A stretch of DNA of 44,832 nucleotides from UBA10364 sp905182675. GTDB lineage: Bacteria > Bacteroidota > Bacteroidia > Flavobacteriales > Schleiferiaceae. The notes below the pieces were generated by a model, which was not told the origin of the DNA, ran no database searches, and was given only the letters and a program-made list of their open reading frames with translations. Positions 18,637-27,166 of the stretch are shown here, in pieces. The stretch covers positions 1 to 44,832 of the forward strand of contig CAWVWE010000015.1 in the NCBI GenBank assembly GCA_963933975.1, written 5' to 3'. A program made the position numbers and the translations under genes. The stretch's first letter is position 1. Each line of letters starts with the position of its first letter.

Positions 18637-19170
18637 TTAAACGAATTCGTCAGGGTTGTTTTTTTTCATTGCAGCAGCAACGATTAAACCAACCACAGCA
18701 TTAAACATGATACTAAAAGCAGCACTTTTAAGCTGGCCCAAAATACCAAAAGGCTCACTGCCCTGTACTTTGTCTATAATTTCAGTTATCTGGTCATCAG
18801 ACATTCCGCTACCTTCGAGTTTATCTAAGGTTGTATCAATAATCAGCTCCATAATTTCTGATGCAAATTCAGGATCAACTACTCCAAATAAAAGTATGGT
18901 AAAACCACTGCCAATCGCAGTCGCAACTACCCCGCTTATAATGTAAGTGCTAAAAACATCTTTAAAGGTGGCATATCCACCTTGGCTTTGTTTGACTTTA
19001 GAAATGGCAAAAACGTAAATACCTATACCGATGAAGAAAATCAATATCCCCGGACCAGCCATGGTAAAAATTGTTTTATCAATGATATAGGCATAAAGTA
19101 TGTACAATACGTTCAAGGCACCAAAGATGCTTCCGTATTTAATGGCGATATTTTTAATAGTCGGGTTCAT
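18637..19170 (-). CDS. DUF4199 membrane protein
   Basis: Protein of 177 residues starting at the ATG at 19170; the in-frame ATG at 19209 lies upstream of and across the promoter box, so it is not used. Hydrophobic helices lie near residues 10-28, 31-53, 70-95 and 140-165. Between the last two is a charged, helical loop rich in Asp and Glu (SGMSDDQITEIID). This layout is characteristic of DUF4199, a Bacteroidota family of unknown function. It opens a three-gene unit with two glycosyltransferases. Confidence 0.82.
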   Translation of the reverse strand: MNPTIKNIAIKYGSIFGALNVLYILYAYIIDKTIFTMAGPGILIFFIGIGIYVFAISKVKQSQGGYATFKDVFSTYIISGVVATAIGSGFTILLFGVVDPEFASEIMELIIDTTLDKLEGSGMSDDQITEIIDKVQGSEPFGILGQLKSAAFSIMFNAVVGLIVAAAMKKNNPDEFV

Positions 19171-19192
19171 TGTATTCAATTTAGGTTTACCA

Positions 19193-19200
19193 CAAATATA
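19193..19200 (-). promoter_or_regulatory. TAnnTTTG -7 box for the DUF4199-glycosyltransferase unit
   Basis: TATATTTG on the minus strand is an exact consensus match ending 23 bases before the ATG at 19170. The predicted leader is about 18 bases. No matching -33 TTG is visible. Confidence 0.5.
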
Positions 19201-19233
19201 ATTGAACATAATGATTAAATTTCATGAAATATG

Positions 19234-19265
19234 TTGCTATCTCAGATTCGAAGGCCTTAACTTTG
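19234..19265 (+). promoter_or_regulatory. Promoter of the SRP RNA gene
   Basis: TTG at 19234-19236 and TAACTTTG at 19258-19265, separated by 21 bases, form a full Bacteroidota promoter. The RNA's first base, fixed by its terminal helix at 19270, lies 5 bases after the box. This is the best anchor in the window for the offset between box and transcription start. Confidence 0.75.
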
Positions 19266-19269
19266 CAGT

Positions 19270-19365
19270 GGGCAAGTCTCACACAACCAGCTCCTGATGA
19301 ATCCCCCAGGGTGGGAACGCAGCAAGGGTAATTAGTCGTAGCGGTGTGATGTGAGTAGCTTGCCC
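19270..19365 (+). ncRNA. ffs: Signal recognition particle RNA, small bacterial type (4.5S)
   Basis: A 96-base RNA whose ends pair perfectly (GGGCAAG at 19270-19276 with CTTGCCC at 19359-19365). The conserved Ffh-binding hairpin is visible at about 19303-19330: CCCCCAGG, the GGAA tetraloop in GGTGGGAACGC, then AGCAAGGGTA. It forms the SRP with Ffh and directs membrane proteins to the translocon. There is no Alu domain, as in other Gram-negative short SRP RNAs. A run of T at 19367-19372 follows immediately and may end transcription. Confidence 0.93.
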
Positions 19366-19433
19366 ATTTTTTGTGCCTTCATATTTCGGAATAATGTACT
19401 TTTACTTCGCACAATAATCTCAACAACAGCAAC

Positions 19434-20090
19434 ATGAAATTTTTCATTGACACGGCAAATCTTGCCCAAATTAAAGAAGCTCAAGATCTTGGAGTTCTTG
19501 ATGGTGTAACTACCAATCCATCATTGATGGCTAAAGAAGGTATCACTGGTCAGGCTAATGTTTTAGCTCATTACAGAGCAATCTGCGATATCGTAGATGG
19601 CGATGTTAGTGCCGAAGTTATCTCTACAGATTTCGAAGGAATGGTAAGAGAAGGAGAAATCCTTGCTGCATTAGACGAGAAAATCGTTGTTAAGATTCCT
19701 ATGATTAAAGATGGTGTAAAAGCCTTGAAGTACTTTTCTAACAAAGGTGTGAAAACTAATTGTACCCTAATTTTCTCTGCAGGTCAAGCATTAATGGCAG
19801 CGAAAGCAGGCGCAAGTTACGTGAGCCCTTTCATAGGTCGCTTGGATGACATAAGTACTGACGGTCTTGGATTGATCGAAAGTATACGTTTGATATTTGA
19901 CAATTATGCTTTTGATACAGAAATACTTGCTGCTTCTGTTCGTCACCCAATGCACATTATTGAATGTGCTCAAATTGGTGCAGATGTTATTACCGGCCCC
20001 TTAAGTGCAATGGAAGCGTTAATGAAGCATCCCTTAACTGATATTGGATTGGCTAAGTTTTTAGCAGATCACGCTAAAGCTAACGGCTAA
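19434..20090 (+). CDS. tal: Transaldolase, TalC/FSA-like small class
   Basis: Class I aldolase of 218 residues, belonging to the short transaldolase / fructose-6-phosphate aldolase family of the non-oxidative pentose phosphate pathway. The start MKFFIDTANL and GVTTNPSL are family hallmarks, and the Schiff-base lysine is K87 in VVKIP. At the position where E. coli FsaA has Ala129 and Tyr131, this protein has S131 and F133 (YVSPFIGRLDD). Phe there is typical of true transaldolases, so transaldolase is the better call than aldolase. It stands between the SRP RNA and a strong terminator and is probably transcribed alone. Confidence 0.9.
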   Translation: MKFFIDTANLAQIKEAQDLGVLDGVTTNPSLMAKEGITGQANVLAHYRAICDIVDGDVSAEVISTDFEGMVREGEILAALDEKIVVKIPMIKDGVKALKYFSNKGVKTNCTLIFSAGQALMAAKAGASYVSPFIGRLDDISTDGLGLIESIRLIFDNYAFDTEILAASVRHPMHIIECAQIGADVITGPLSAMEALMKHPLTDIGLAKFLADHAKANG

Positions 20091-20110
20091 GCAATCTCTC
20101 ATAAAGTCCC

Positions 20111-20143
20111 AAAGAGCTCCGCCTATTGCGGAGCTTTTTTTTT
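20111..20143 (+). terminator. Intrinsic terminator after transaldolase
   Basis: Perfect 8-bp stem AGCTCCGC / GCGGAGCT (20115-20122 with 20128-20135), loop CTATT, followed by nine T. Upstream A residues can extend the pairing. It ends the transaldolase transcript 20 bases after its stop. Confidence 0.9.
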
Positions 20144-20172
20144 ACCTTAAACTCGAGAGAAATTCAATCCTT

Positions 20173-20793
20173 ATGGTATACACGATTTATCCAGAAAGCA
20201 TTAATGATAAAGTTATTTCAGACTGTGTAGAGCGTTTGTTAAAGGGAGAAACGGCCATCATACCTACCGACAGCGTATATGCAGTTGTAGGAGACTTTCA
20301 ACACCCAAAAGCGTTGAAAAAATTGGCTGACATAAAAAGGGAATCTGTTAAAGAGTCCGAATTTTCATTCCTTTTCACCAACCTTAGTCAAGTTTCTGAA
20401 TATACACAAAGTGTTAATGGTGCTGTTTTTAAGTTTATAAAACGTTGCCTACCGGGTCCTTATACTCTGATACTAGAGGCGAATATCAATCTAGCGAAAA
20501 AGCTAGGACAAAAGAGAAAAACCATAGGTATTAGGATTCCAGATAATACAATTGTTCAGGCGTTAGCAGAGAAATTAGGACGCCCATTAGCCAGTGCATC
20601 CTTGCACCATGATGATGATGTACTACAATATCCAACCGATCCAGAGGAAATAATTGCCGCCTATTCAGATAAAGCAGATTTTATAATTAATGGTGGCTGG
20701 GGAGATAACGTACCTTCCACGGTAATTGACCTTAGTGAAGGGATACCTGTCCTTATCAGAGCTGGAAAAGGAGATCCTGATGTGATAGGATAA
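20173..20793 (+). CDS. Sua5/YciO/YrdC family protein, putative threonylcarbamoyl-AMP synthase
   Basis: Protein of 206 residues with the YrdC fold: AIIPTDSVYAV at residues 29-39, a KR pair in LADIKRES, CLPGPYTLIL near 92-101, and IGIRIPDN near 118-125. YrdC-type enzymes make the threonylcarbamoyl-adenylate used for t6A in ANN-reading tRNAs. The sequence looks more like the YciO branch, whose in vivo role is less certain, so the specific activity is tentative. The gene begins after the terminator and its last 38 bases overlap the convergent menE gene. Confidence 0.82.
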   Translation: MVYTIYPESINDKVISDCVERLLKGETAIIPTDSVYAVVGDFQHPKALKKLADIKRESVKESEFSFLFTNLSQVSEYTQSVNGAVFKFIKRCLPGPYTLILEANINLAKKLGQKRKTIGIRIPDNTIVQALAEKLGRPLASASLHHDDDVLQYPTDPEEIIAAYSDKADFIINGGWGDNVPSTVIDLSEGIPVLIRAGKGDPDVIG

Positions 20794-21799
20794 ATTCTTT
20801 AATACCTATTCTATCAGGCTTTCCAGCAAAATTTAAAGGCATGTTATCTAATACTATAGCTTTTTTAGGACGTCCTATTCTTGGTAAAAACGACAATGCC
20901 TTTAATGCAGATAAAGTATGGTCCACTGAAGTAAGTACTAAAACCGCATGTTCTCCGAATGTAGAATCCGTATTACTACTAATGAGCGCTTCTAATCCAT
21001 GTTCAGATAATGTACGCTCCCATTCCTCAGGATGAATTTTTATACCTCCAGAATTGATCACGAAATCATTCCTACCTATAAACTGAAATGAACGTGGGCC
21101 CGTTAATTCAACGATGTCATGGGTCTCCAATTCCTTAATATTCAGATGCGGCGCAGTAATCACCAAGCAACCTTGATCCGTAATGCTAAAAGACGTACTA
21201 CCGACAGATTCATAAACATGATCACCCAATCGCCTCACGGCAACATGAGAAGCTGTTTCTGTCATTCCATAGCCGATAAACACGTCTTGCTCAGTAGGCA
21301 CATCATAAACTGCTGAGATAGGGCTTCCTCCCAACAATACAAGCCCCTTGAACCCCTCGAGTATACCTTCTTCTATTGATGTTATGTATTGCGCAGGGGT
21401 TAAGGGCAGGAAATCAATATTCTTTAACTCGGATGGGGTAAGGTGAGGTTCTTCTAGGACCAATTGAAGTCCACCCAAACATGCCCTAATGATCATCATT
21501 GCTCCTCCGGTAAATTTTGCTGGAAGGCATAACAGCGCAATGTTTCCTGGTTTTAAATCAAAATAGTCAATCGTTGCGGAAGCAGAGGCAAATAATGTCG
21601 TTCTATTGTGCTCTAAGATTTTATTTTTACCAGTAGATCCGCTGGTCGAAAAGGCAAGACTTTTTTCATTATTTAGACAAAAACGCACGACTTTTTGGAC
21701 ATCGCTAATCCACAACGGAACTACCTCTAAATCAATTAATTCAGATGCACTATGCCACTGATTCAAACAAAAGAATTTTGTTTTTTGATGAACAGTCAT
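20756..21799 (-). CDS. menE: o-Succinylbenzoate-CoA ligase
   Basis: AMP-forming ligase of 347 residues, the step that activates o-succinylbenzoate with CoA in menaquinone synthesis. The phosphate-binding loop STSGSTGKNK is clear, as are the core motif YGMTETASH and the hinge GRNDFVINSGG. The catalytic-lysine region is FAGKPDRIG near the C-terminus. It is short compared with acyl-CoA synthetases, as in other Bacteroidota. The start is set at the ATG at 21799; extending upstream would run into the divergent TonB receptor gene. It is separated from the rest of the men genes by that receptor gene. Confidence 0.9.
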   Translation of the reverse strand: MTVHQKTKFFCLNQWHSASELIDLEVVPLWISDVQKVVRFCLNNEKSLAFSTSGSTGKNKILEHNRTTLFASASATIDYFDLKPGNIALLCLPAKFTGGAMMIIRACLGGLQLVLEEPHLTPSELKNIDFLPLTPAQYITSIEEGILEGFKGLVLLGGSPISAVYDVPTEQDVFIGYGMTETASHVAVRRLGDHVYESVGSTSFSITDQGCLVITAPHLNIKELETHDIVELTGPRSFQFIGRNDFVINSGGIKIHPEEWERTLSEHGLEALISSNTDSTFGEHAVLVLTSVDHTLSALKALSFLPRIGRPKKAIVLDNMPLNFAGKPDRIGIKEFILSHQDLLFQL

Positions 21800-21833
21800 T
21801 TTGGGTATAGTTTTTGTTTCTTGCTGAGCAATT

Positions 21834-24293
21834 ATGATAACAATTAGAACGCTGTTAATATACGCCATCATCTGCTTTTTTAGCAGTACGCTATACGGAA
21901 GTATCGACGGTGAATTCGCGTGGGTAATTGTAAAGAACCAAAATACAGACAAACCGATAGAGGGAGTTACTGTCACTATAAATAACGTGTTTGTTGGTGA
22001 AACTGGTGCTTTAGGAAAGTTGCGTATTCCGCTAGGGGAAACTGATGATGTTTTTGCGTTTTATCATACCAGTTACGCTGCAAGGACCTTTCAGCGGAGT
22101 CAATTGATGCGAATGAACTACCAGGTCGGCCTTAGGCAAAGTGTATTGAACATTCAAGAGGTGGTGATAAAAGCGAACCGCGTTGAACAAGATAACAGGA
22201 AATCAGCCCAAGAGATCAGAACGATTGATGCGAAAAGAATGTCGTCTCAGTTCCAAGGAAATACAGCAGATGCATTGGCGTTAGATCCAAACGTATTTAT
22301 TCAAAAAAGTCAAAGCGGCGGCGGATCGCCTATGATTAGGGGCATGAGTACATCTCGTATTCTACTCTTGGTAGACGGAATACGAATGAACAATGCTATT
22401 TTCAGATCGGGTAATGTCCACAATGTGATCAGCCTAGATGGCACAACCATCTCCAACATGGAAATCACCTTAGGCCCTGGAAGTGTACTTCACGGATCGG
22501 ATGCCATGGGTGGCGTTATGCACATCAATACTTACGATGCTCACTACGGAGATTCGACTGAAGTAATCCAGAGCTTAGTTTTTGACCTGAGCAGTCATAG
22601 TTCTCAACTCACCAGACGCCCTAATTTCAGATTAAATTATGGAGGTTCAAATTGGGCGGGAATGACCAGTATGACCTACTCTCAATTCCGAGATTTAAGG
22701 ATGGGGTCTAACGTGCACTCATGGACTCCTGAGCACCACTTATCCAACACAAGAATTCCGCTCGTTCCGGTTAGTTTTGGTGGGCTAGATACGACTATGG
22801 ATATGGGTATAACGTCAACCAGGTTACGAGACACTTTGAGTCAGCCCAAAACAAGCTATGAGCAAAGGAACTTAACCCACAAGTTGAAATTTAGAATAAA
22901 CGAACGATCAGAGTTGAAATTCGGGCTTTATGCGAGCCAAACTAGTTCTGTCAATAGGTACGATCGTTTTAGTCAAACCGACTTGAATGGACGTCCTAAA
23001 TATGCTGTGTGGAATTATGGGCCCCAGTTTTGGGCAATGTCTTTTTTGGCCTTTGAAAACCGATCAAAAACAAAGTATACCGACTGGTTTAAAATAACTG
23101 CCTCGACGCAAGGGTTTCAAGAAAGTCGAATTGTGCGGAAATACAAAAACATGATAGGCAGGGATCAAACGGAACAAATGAAAATTGCCCAACTAAATAT
23201 GGATGCTTCTAAAGAGTTATCAGATAAATTCCAGATCATTTATGGTTCAGAAATTATCGTTAATTCACTCCGTAGTGACGGAAAGCACTTTCACTCCTTA
23301 AATCCTGATTCTACGTGGGAAGCTCAAAGTCGATATGCCGATGGCTCCACCTGGAATAGTGCATCTGTATTTTTGAGTACCAATTACGACATCTCATCCT
23401 CCATGGCTCTGTCCTCTGGAGTCCGCGTGAACAAAATAGCGATGTTCACCCCTATTGAATTTAATGGTTTTCAAGAGGATGCTCAGCTGAATTTCCTTGC
23501 TCCTAGTGGCTCCTTGGGCCTCACCTATTATAAACCGAATTTTAAATACTTCATTAATTTAAGTACGGGCTTCAGGGCTCCAAACATAGATGATGCCAGT
23601 AAGGTTTTCGACTCTCAACCAGGGTTTTTGATTGTCCCCAATACTGATTTGAGAGAAGAACGTTTGTATAGCTCAGAGGTGGGCATGAAACAAAAGCTGA
23701 ATCAATGGCTTGCACTAGACGCTAGCTTCTATTATAGCTATTTAAACAATGTAATGCTTAGAGCGCCCTTTGAATTCCAAGGAAGCGACAGTGTTTTTTA
23801 TGACGGTGAATTTTCTCAAGTATTGGCGGTGCAAAATCTTGATTATGCTTGGATTTGGGGCTACCAATTTGGTTTACGTAGTGAACTTAGTAAACGGCTG
23901 TTTTGGACCGTTCACTGGTCTCATCCATTTGGACGTGATAGCCAAGGAGAAACCTTAAGGCACGTAAACCCATTCAATGCTACATCTCAAATAGTCTATC
24001 ACAGAAAGAAATGGTCTTGCAACCTGACTTTACGATATAATGGCGAAGTAGCTCCTGAAGACATGCCATTTAGTGAGCGATCTAAGCTTGACATGTATGC
24101 CATCAATGACCTTGGACAAGCATATAGCCCAGCTTGGTATACCATGAATATTCAAAGCACTTACGAGGTAAATAAGAATATCGTTCTACGAGTCGGCATG
24201 GAAAACTTAATGAACATCAAATACAGGCCTTATTCAAGCGGGATTAGTGCCCCTGGGAGGTCTGTGTTTATTGCTTTAAGAGGTTCGATCTAA
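21834..24293 (+). CDS. TonB-dependent outer membrane receptor
   Basis: Outer membrane beta-barrel receptor of 819 residues. A signal peptide covers about residues 1-22. A carboxypeptidase-regulatory-like (beta-sandwich) domain spans about 28-105. The plug starts near 110 (NIQEVVIKANRVEQ) and shows SGGGSPMIRGM and LLVDGIRMNNA. The C-terminal barrel ends with an aromatic-type strand (GRSVFIALRGSI). The plug resembles haem/haemoglobin or siderophore receptors, but the ligand is unproven. The gene lies on the opposite strand between menC and menE: its start is 34 bases from menE's start and its end overlaps menC by 26 bases. A near-consensus -7 box (TA with TTTTTG) lies at 21808-21816. Confidence 0.9.
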   Translation: MITIRTLLIYAIICFFSSTLYGSIDGEFAWVIVKNQNTDKPIEGVTVTINNVFVGETGALGKLRIPLGETDDVFAFYHTSYAARTFQRSQLMRMNYQVGLRQSVLNIQEVVIKANRVEQDNRKSAQEIRTIDAKRMSSQFQGNTADALALDPNVFIQKSQSGGGSPMIRGMSTSRILLLVDGIRMNNAIFRSGNVHNVISLDGTTISNMEITLGPGSVLHGSDAMGGVMHINTYDAHYGDSTEVIQSLVFDLSSHSSQLTRRPNFRLNYGGSNWAGMTSMTYSQFRDLRMGSNVHSWTPEHHLSNTRIPLVPVSFGGLDTTMDMGITSTRLRDTLSQPKTSYEQRNLTHKLKFRINERSELKFGLYASQTSSVNRYDRFSQTDLNGRPKYAVWNYGPQFWAMSFLAFENRSKTKYTDWFKITASTQGFQESRIVRKYKNMIGRDQTEQMKIAQLNMDASKELSDKFQIIYGSEIIVNSLRSDGKHFHSLNPDSTWEAQSRYADGSTWNSASVFLSTNYDISSSMALSSGVRVNKIAMFTPIEFNGFQEDAQLNFLAPSGSLGLTYYKPNFKYFINLSTGFRAPNIDDASKVFDSQPGFLIVPNTDLREERLYSSEVGMKQKLNQWLALDASFYYSYLNNVMLRAPFEFQGSDSVFYDGEFSQVLAVQNLDYAWIWGYQFGLRSELSKRLFWTVHWSHPFGRDSQGETLRHVNPFNATSQIVYHRKKWSCNLTLRYNGEVAPEDMPFSERSKLDMYAINDLGQAYSPAWYTMNIQSTYEVNKNIVLRVGMENLMNIKYRPYSSGISAPGRSVFIALRGSI

Positions 24294-25329
24294 GCGAAGA
24301 CAAATCCCAACCTTGATTTACGTCTTTACCCATCTTTATCACCCCGTCAATCACCTCAAGGGGGCCAGGAATATTGTTCGTGTAAAGACTTCCAGTACCA
24401 AGGCCTTGAGGTATGGTGTTTTTCTTTGTGAAAACCCATTGTGCAATCGCATTTAATCCCACGTTACTCTCTAAAGCTGAGGTAGCCCACCACTTAATTC
24501 CTCTCTCTTCAGCAAGGCTTACCCAATCATTACTACCGCTCCAGCCTCCTATGAAACTTGGTTTCAAAATGATAAACGGCGGATTAACATCATCCAATAA
24601 TTGACGTTTTTTTTCTAATGAGTAGAGTCCAATTAAACTCTCATCTAAAGCTACTGGAACCTGCATTAAGCGCACAGCTTTAGCTAAGTCCGTATTGTTA
24701 CCTGCTGGTAAGGGTTGTTCTATACTATGTACTTGAATATCCGATAAATAACCACTTACTTTTACGGCGGCATCTAAGTCGAAAGAACCATTAGCATCCA
24801 CACGAATCTCAAGCTCAGTACTATTAAAACGCTCTCTTATACCTGCTAAAAGCGTTTTTTCTGTATCCCAGGATAGTGCGCCTATCTTCATCTTTAAAGT
24901 CTTAAAACCCTCGGCTAAGCGTTGCTCTATTTGATCAATCATAAATCGTTGATCACCCATCCAGATTAAACCGTTTATTGCCTGACTACTCGTGCCTGAA
25001 GTGAAATCGGACGGAAAATGACAAAATCCATTATTTAAATGGCTAAAGGCTTGTTCTAAAGCAAACTGTATACTTGGAAACATTTCATTCGCTGCAAATA
25101 ACTCATCAAGTCCTAAGTGAATATTAGTTGCTGTCCAAGAGAGCTGAGTCTCTAATTCGGGGATATCATCTGCGGAGAGGCCTCTCAAAATACCAACCTC
25201 ACCCCAACCTTCTAGGTCGTCCTTAATAATCTGAAGGAAAAAACTTTCCTTTTGTCTCAAAACACCCCTTGAGGTACCGCTCGGCTCTTTGAATTCAAGC
25301 TGATAGGAAAAGAACGTGGCTCGCATCAT
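24268..25329 (-). CDS. menC: o-Succinylbenzoate synthase
   Basis: Enolase-superfamily enzyme of 353 residues that dehydrates SHCHC to o-succinylbenzoate. It shows the K-x-K base motif in LKMKIGA and the metal ligands in RVDANGSF, IEQPLP and ALDESL. The second lysine is in ILKPSFIGG. Two overlapping ATG codons (25329 and 25326) could start it; the first overlaps the menA stop as ATGA. Its 3' end overlaps the convergent receptor gene by 26 bases. Confidence 0.92.
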   Translation of the reverse strand: MMRATFFSYQLEFKEPSGTSRGVLRQKESFFLQIIKDDLEGWGEVGILRGLSADDIPELETQLSWTATNIHLGLDELFAANEMFPSIQFALEQAFSHLNNGFCHFPSDFTSGTSSQAINGLIWMGDQRFMIDQIEQRLAEGFKTLKMKIGALSWDTEKTLLAGIRERFNSTELEIRVDANGSFDLDAAVKVSGYLSDIQVHSIEQPLPAGNNTDLAKAVRLMQVPVALDESLIGLYSLEKKRQLLDDVNPPFIILKPSFIGGWSGSNDWVSLAEERGIKWWATSALESNVGLNAIAQWVFTKKNTIPQGLGTGSLYTNNIPGPLEVIDGVIKMGKDVNQGWDLSSLRSNLLKQ

Positions 25330-26267
25330 AGCACCATACTTAATGCGGTGGAAACACAATACAGCAAGGTAACCAGAGCTGTTGGCTTCAAAAGAGCATC
25401 TAATTTCTTTGATGAGTCAGCCGTCATGAACTTTCTATATAAGAAGCGAAGTAGTAATTGAAAGAGGATGTGAGCTACAAGTGGGTAATAACTCAAAGAC
25501 TCGATTGTTATTACAATGGCAAATATTAAATTCAACATCATTGATAGCATCAATAATACCTTAAAATAACCTCTACCCCATAGATATCCATAACGTACTA
25601 CTAAGGTTATTTTACCATGCCGCTTATCACCCTCTATATCTCTCAAATTATTTAAGGTAAGAACAGCCGCACTCATGGCTCCAGCAACAGATGCTGGCAA
25701 TAGGTCCAGTACATAGAATGAATTCGTATGTATGGCAACCGACCCTAAAACGCCCACATACCCAAAAAAGATAAATACAAAAACATCACCTCCACCCCAG
25801 TATGCATATGGATTTTTCCCTAATGTATACGATCTCGCTGACCAAACCGCAAGAATATTAAGTGACTGGAAAAGGACATTCAATATTAAGTTTTCAAAAG
25901 CCAAGTACGACAAAAATGCACCGGAAGTAAGTGCTAGCAGGGTAAATAACTGTACCGCGTTTCGCATTTTTTTTTCTGAAATAGCACCTGAGGCAACAGC
26001 GCGCTGCTCACCTTGTTTATCTGTATCAGTTCCTCTAATCCCGTCACCTAAATCATTGGCATAATTCGATAAAATTTGGTAGCAAAAACTCGTTAACACC
26101 GCCAGAAGAAAAATGGACCATTTAAACGATGACTTATCATGGTAACATGCTAAACCTGAGCCTAATGCTATTACGGCAAAAGCTAGAGGCAACGTACGCA
26201 TACGAGCTGCTTGAAACCAGATTCGGAGTCGAAAAGCAGGTCCTACTTCTTGCACTGTATTTTTCAT
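25326..26267 (-). CDS. menA: 1,4-Dihydroxy-2-naphthoate polyprenyltransferase
   Basis: UbiA-family membrane enzyme of 313 residues that attaches the polyprenyl chain to DHNA. The first Asp-rich motif is NYANDLGDGIRGTDTD (about residues 68-83), and a second prenyl-diphosphate motif reads NNLRDIEGDKRHGK (about 207-220). Eight or nine hydrophobic helices are visible. It is followed directly by menC. A 76-base spacer separates it from menB upstream; I see no convincing terminator or TAnnTTTG box there, so read-through is likely. Confidence 0.93.
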   Translation of the reverse strand: MKNTVQEVGPAFRLRIWFQAARMRTLPLAFAVIALGSGLACYHDKSSFKWSIFLLAVLTSFCYQILSNYANDLGDGIRGTDTDKQGEQRAVASGAISEKKMRNAVQLFTLLALTSGAFLSYLAFENLILNVLFQSLNILAVWSARSYTLGKNPYAYWGGGDVFVFIFFGYVGVLGSVAIHTNSFYVLDLLPASVAGAMSAAVLTLNNLRDIEGDKRHGKITLVVRYGYLWGRGYFKVLLMLSMMLNLIFAIVITIESLSYYPLVAHILFQLLLRFLYRKFMTADSSKKLDALLKPTALVTLLYCVSTALSMVL

Positions 26268-26343
26268 TTAATAAGGTGCATTGCGTGGGCTCTTCAAGGT
26301 CATGTGTAATGAATCCATGTTTTTAAAAAGCGCTAGGTTTGAA

Positions 26344-27165
26344 TTAAGGAAACATTGGATATTTTCCAAAGTCTGGATCTCTTTTTTCTAAAAATGCCCT
26401 CTTCCCCTCTTGAGCTTCATCAGTAAGGTAATACAGTAAGGTTGCGTCTCCAGCGAATTCCATTAGACCGCGTTGACCATCAAGCTCAGCGTTTAAACCT
26501 CTCTTGATCATACGAAGCGCTAATGGAGATCTTAGGATGATGGTCTTACACCACTCTACTACCTCGTCCTCAAGCTTATCCAGAGGCACTACCTTATTTA
26601 CCATACCCATATTAAAGGCTTCTTCAGCGGTATACTGGTTACATGTAAACCAAATCTCACGTGCCCGTTTTTGCCCCACATGTCTGGCAAGGTAAGAGGA
26701 GCCAAATCCTGCATCAAAAGAACCTACTTTAGGACCTGTTTGACCAAAAATAGCATTATCAGAGGCTATCGTTAGGTCACACACAACGTGAAGAACATGT
26801 CCCCCACCAATAGCATAACCATTTACCATGGCTATTACCGGCTTGGGCAGTGAACGTATTTTATGATGAAGATCAAGTACATTAAGCCTTGGCACACCAT
26901 CTCCTCCGATGTATCCACCGGTACCTTTTACATTTTGATCTCCACCTGAACAAAATGCCTTTTCGCCCTCACCCGTAAATACAACCACACGAACGTCTTG
27001 ACGTTCTCGTGCAATTTCCATGGCGTCTAACATATCCATATTAGTTTCAGGACGGAATGCATTATAAACGTGAGGTCGAGTAATCGTGATCTTTGCAATC
27101 CCGTTATATAATTCAAATCGGATGTCACCGTATTCTTTTATTGTGGTCCAATTCCTTTGTGCCAT
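26344..27165 (-). CDS. menB: 1,4-Dihydroxy-2-naphthoyl-CoA synthase
   Basis: Crotonase-family enzyme of 273 residues that closes the naphthoquinone ring from o-succinylbenzoyl-CoA. Oxyanion-hole regions are FCSGGDQ (71-77) and NGYAIGGGHVLH (115-126), with S149-F150-D151 nearby. G144 in QTGPKVG marks type I enzymes, which use bound bicarbonate in place of a catalytic Asp. The C-terminus KRDPDFGKYPMFP is typical of MenB. It starts one base after the menD stop. Confidence 0.95.
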   Translation of the reverse strand: MAQRNWTTIKEYGDIRFELYNGIAKITITRPHVYNAFRPETNMDMLDAMEIARERQDVRVVVFTGEGEKAFCSGGDQNVKGTGGYIGGDGVPRLNVLDLHHKIRSLPKPVIAMVNGYAIGGGHVLHVVCDLTIASDNAIFGQTGPKVGSFDAGFGSSYLARHVGQKRAREIWFTCNQYTAEEAFNMGMVNKVVPLDKLEDEVVEWCKTIILRSPLALRMIKRGLNAELDGQRGLMEFAGDATLLYYLTDEAQEGKRAFLEKRDPDFGKYPMFP

Positions 27166-27166
27166 T

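Noticed and set aside
19366..19433. A tRNA gene next to the SRP RNA
   Set aside because: No cloverleaf, T-loop GTTCGA-type sequence or CCA end can be found in this gap.
26268..26343. A separate promoter or terminator in the menB-menA spacer
   Set aside because: The 76-base spacer has no TAnnTTTG box and no stem followed by T residues, so continuity of the operon is the simpler reading.
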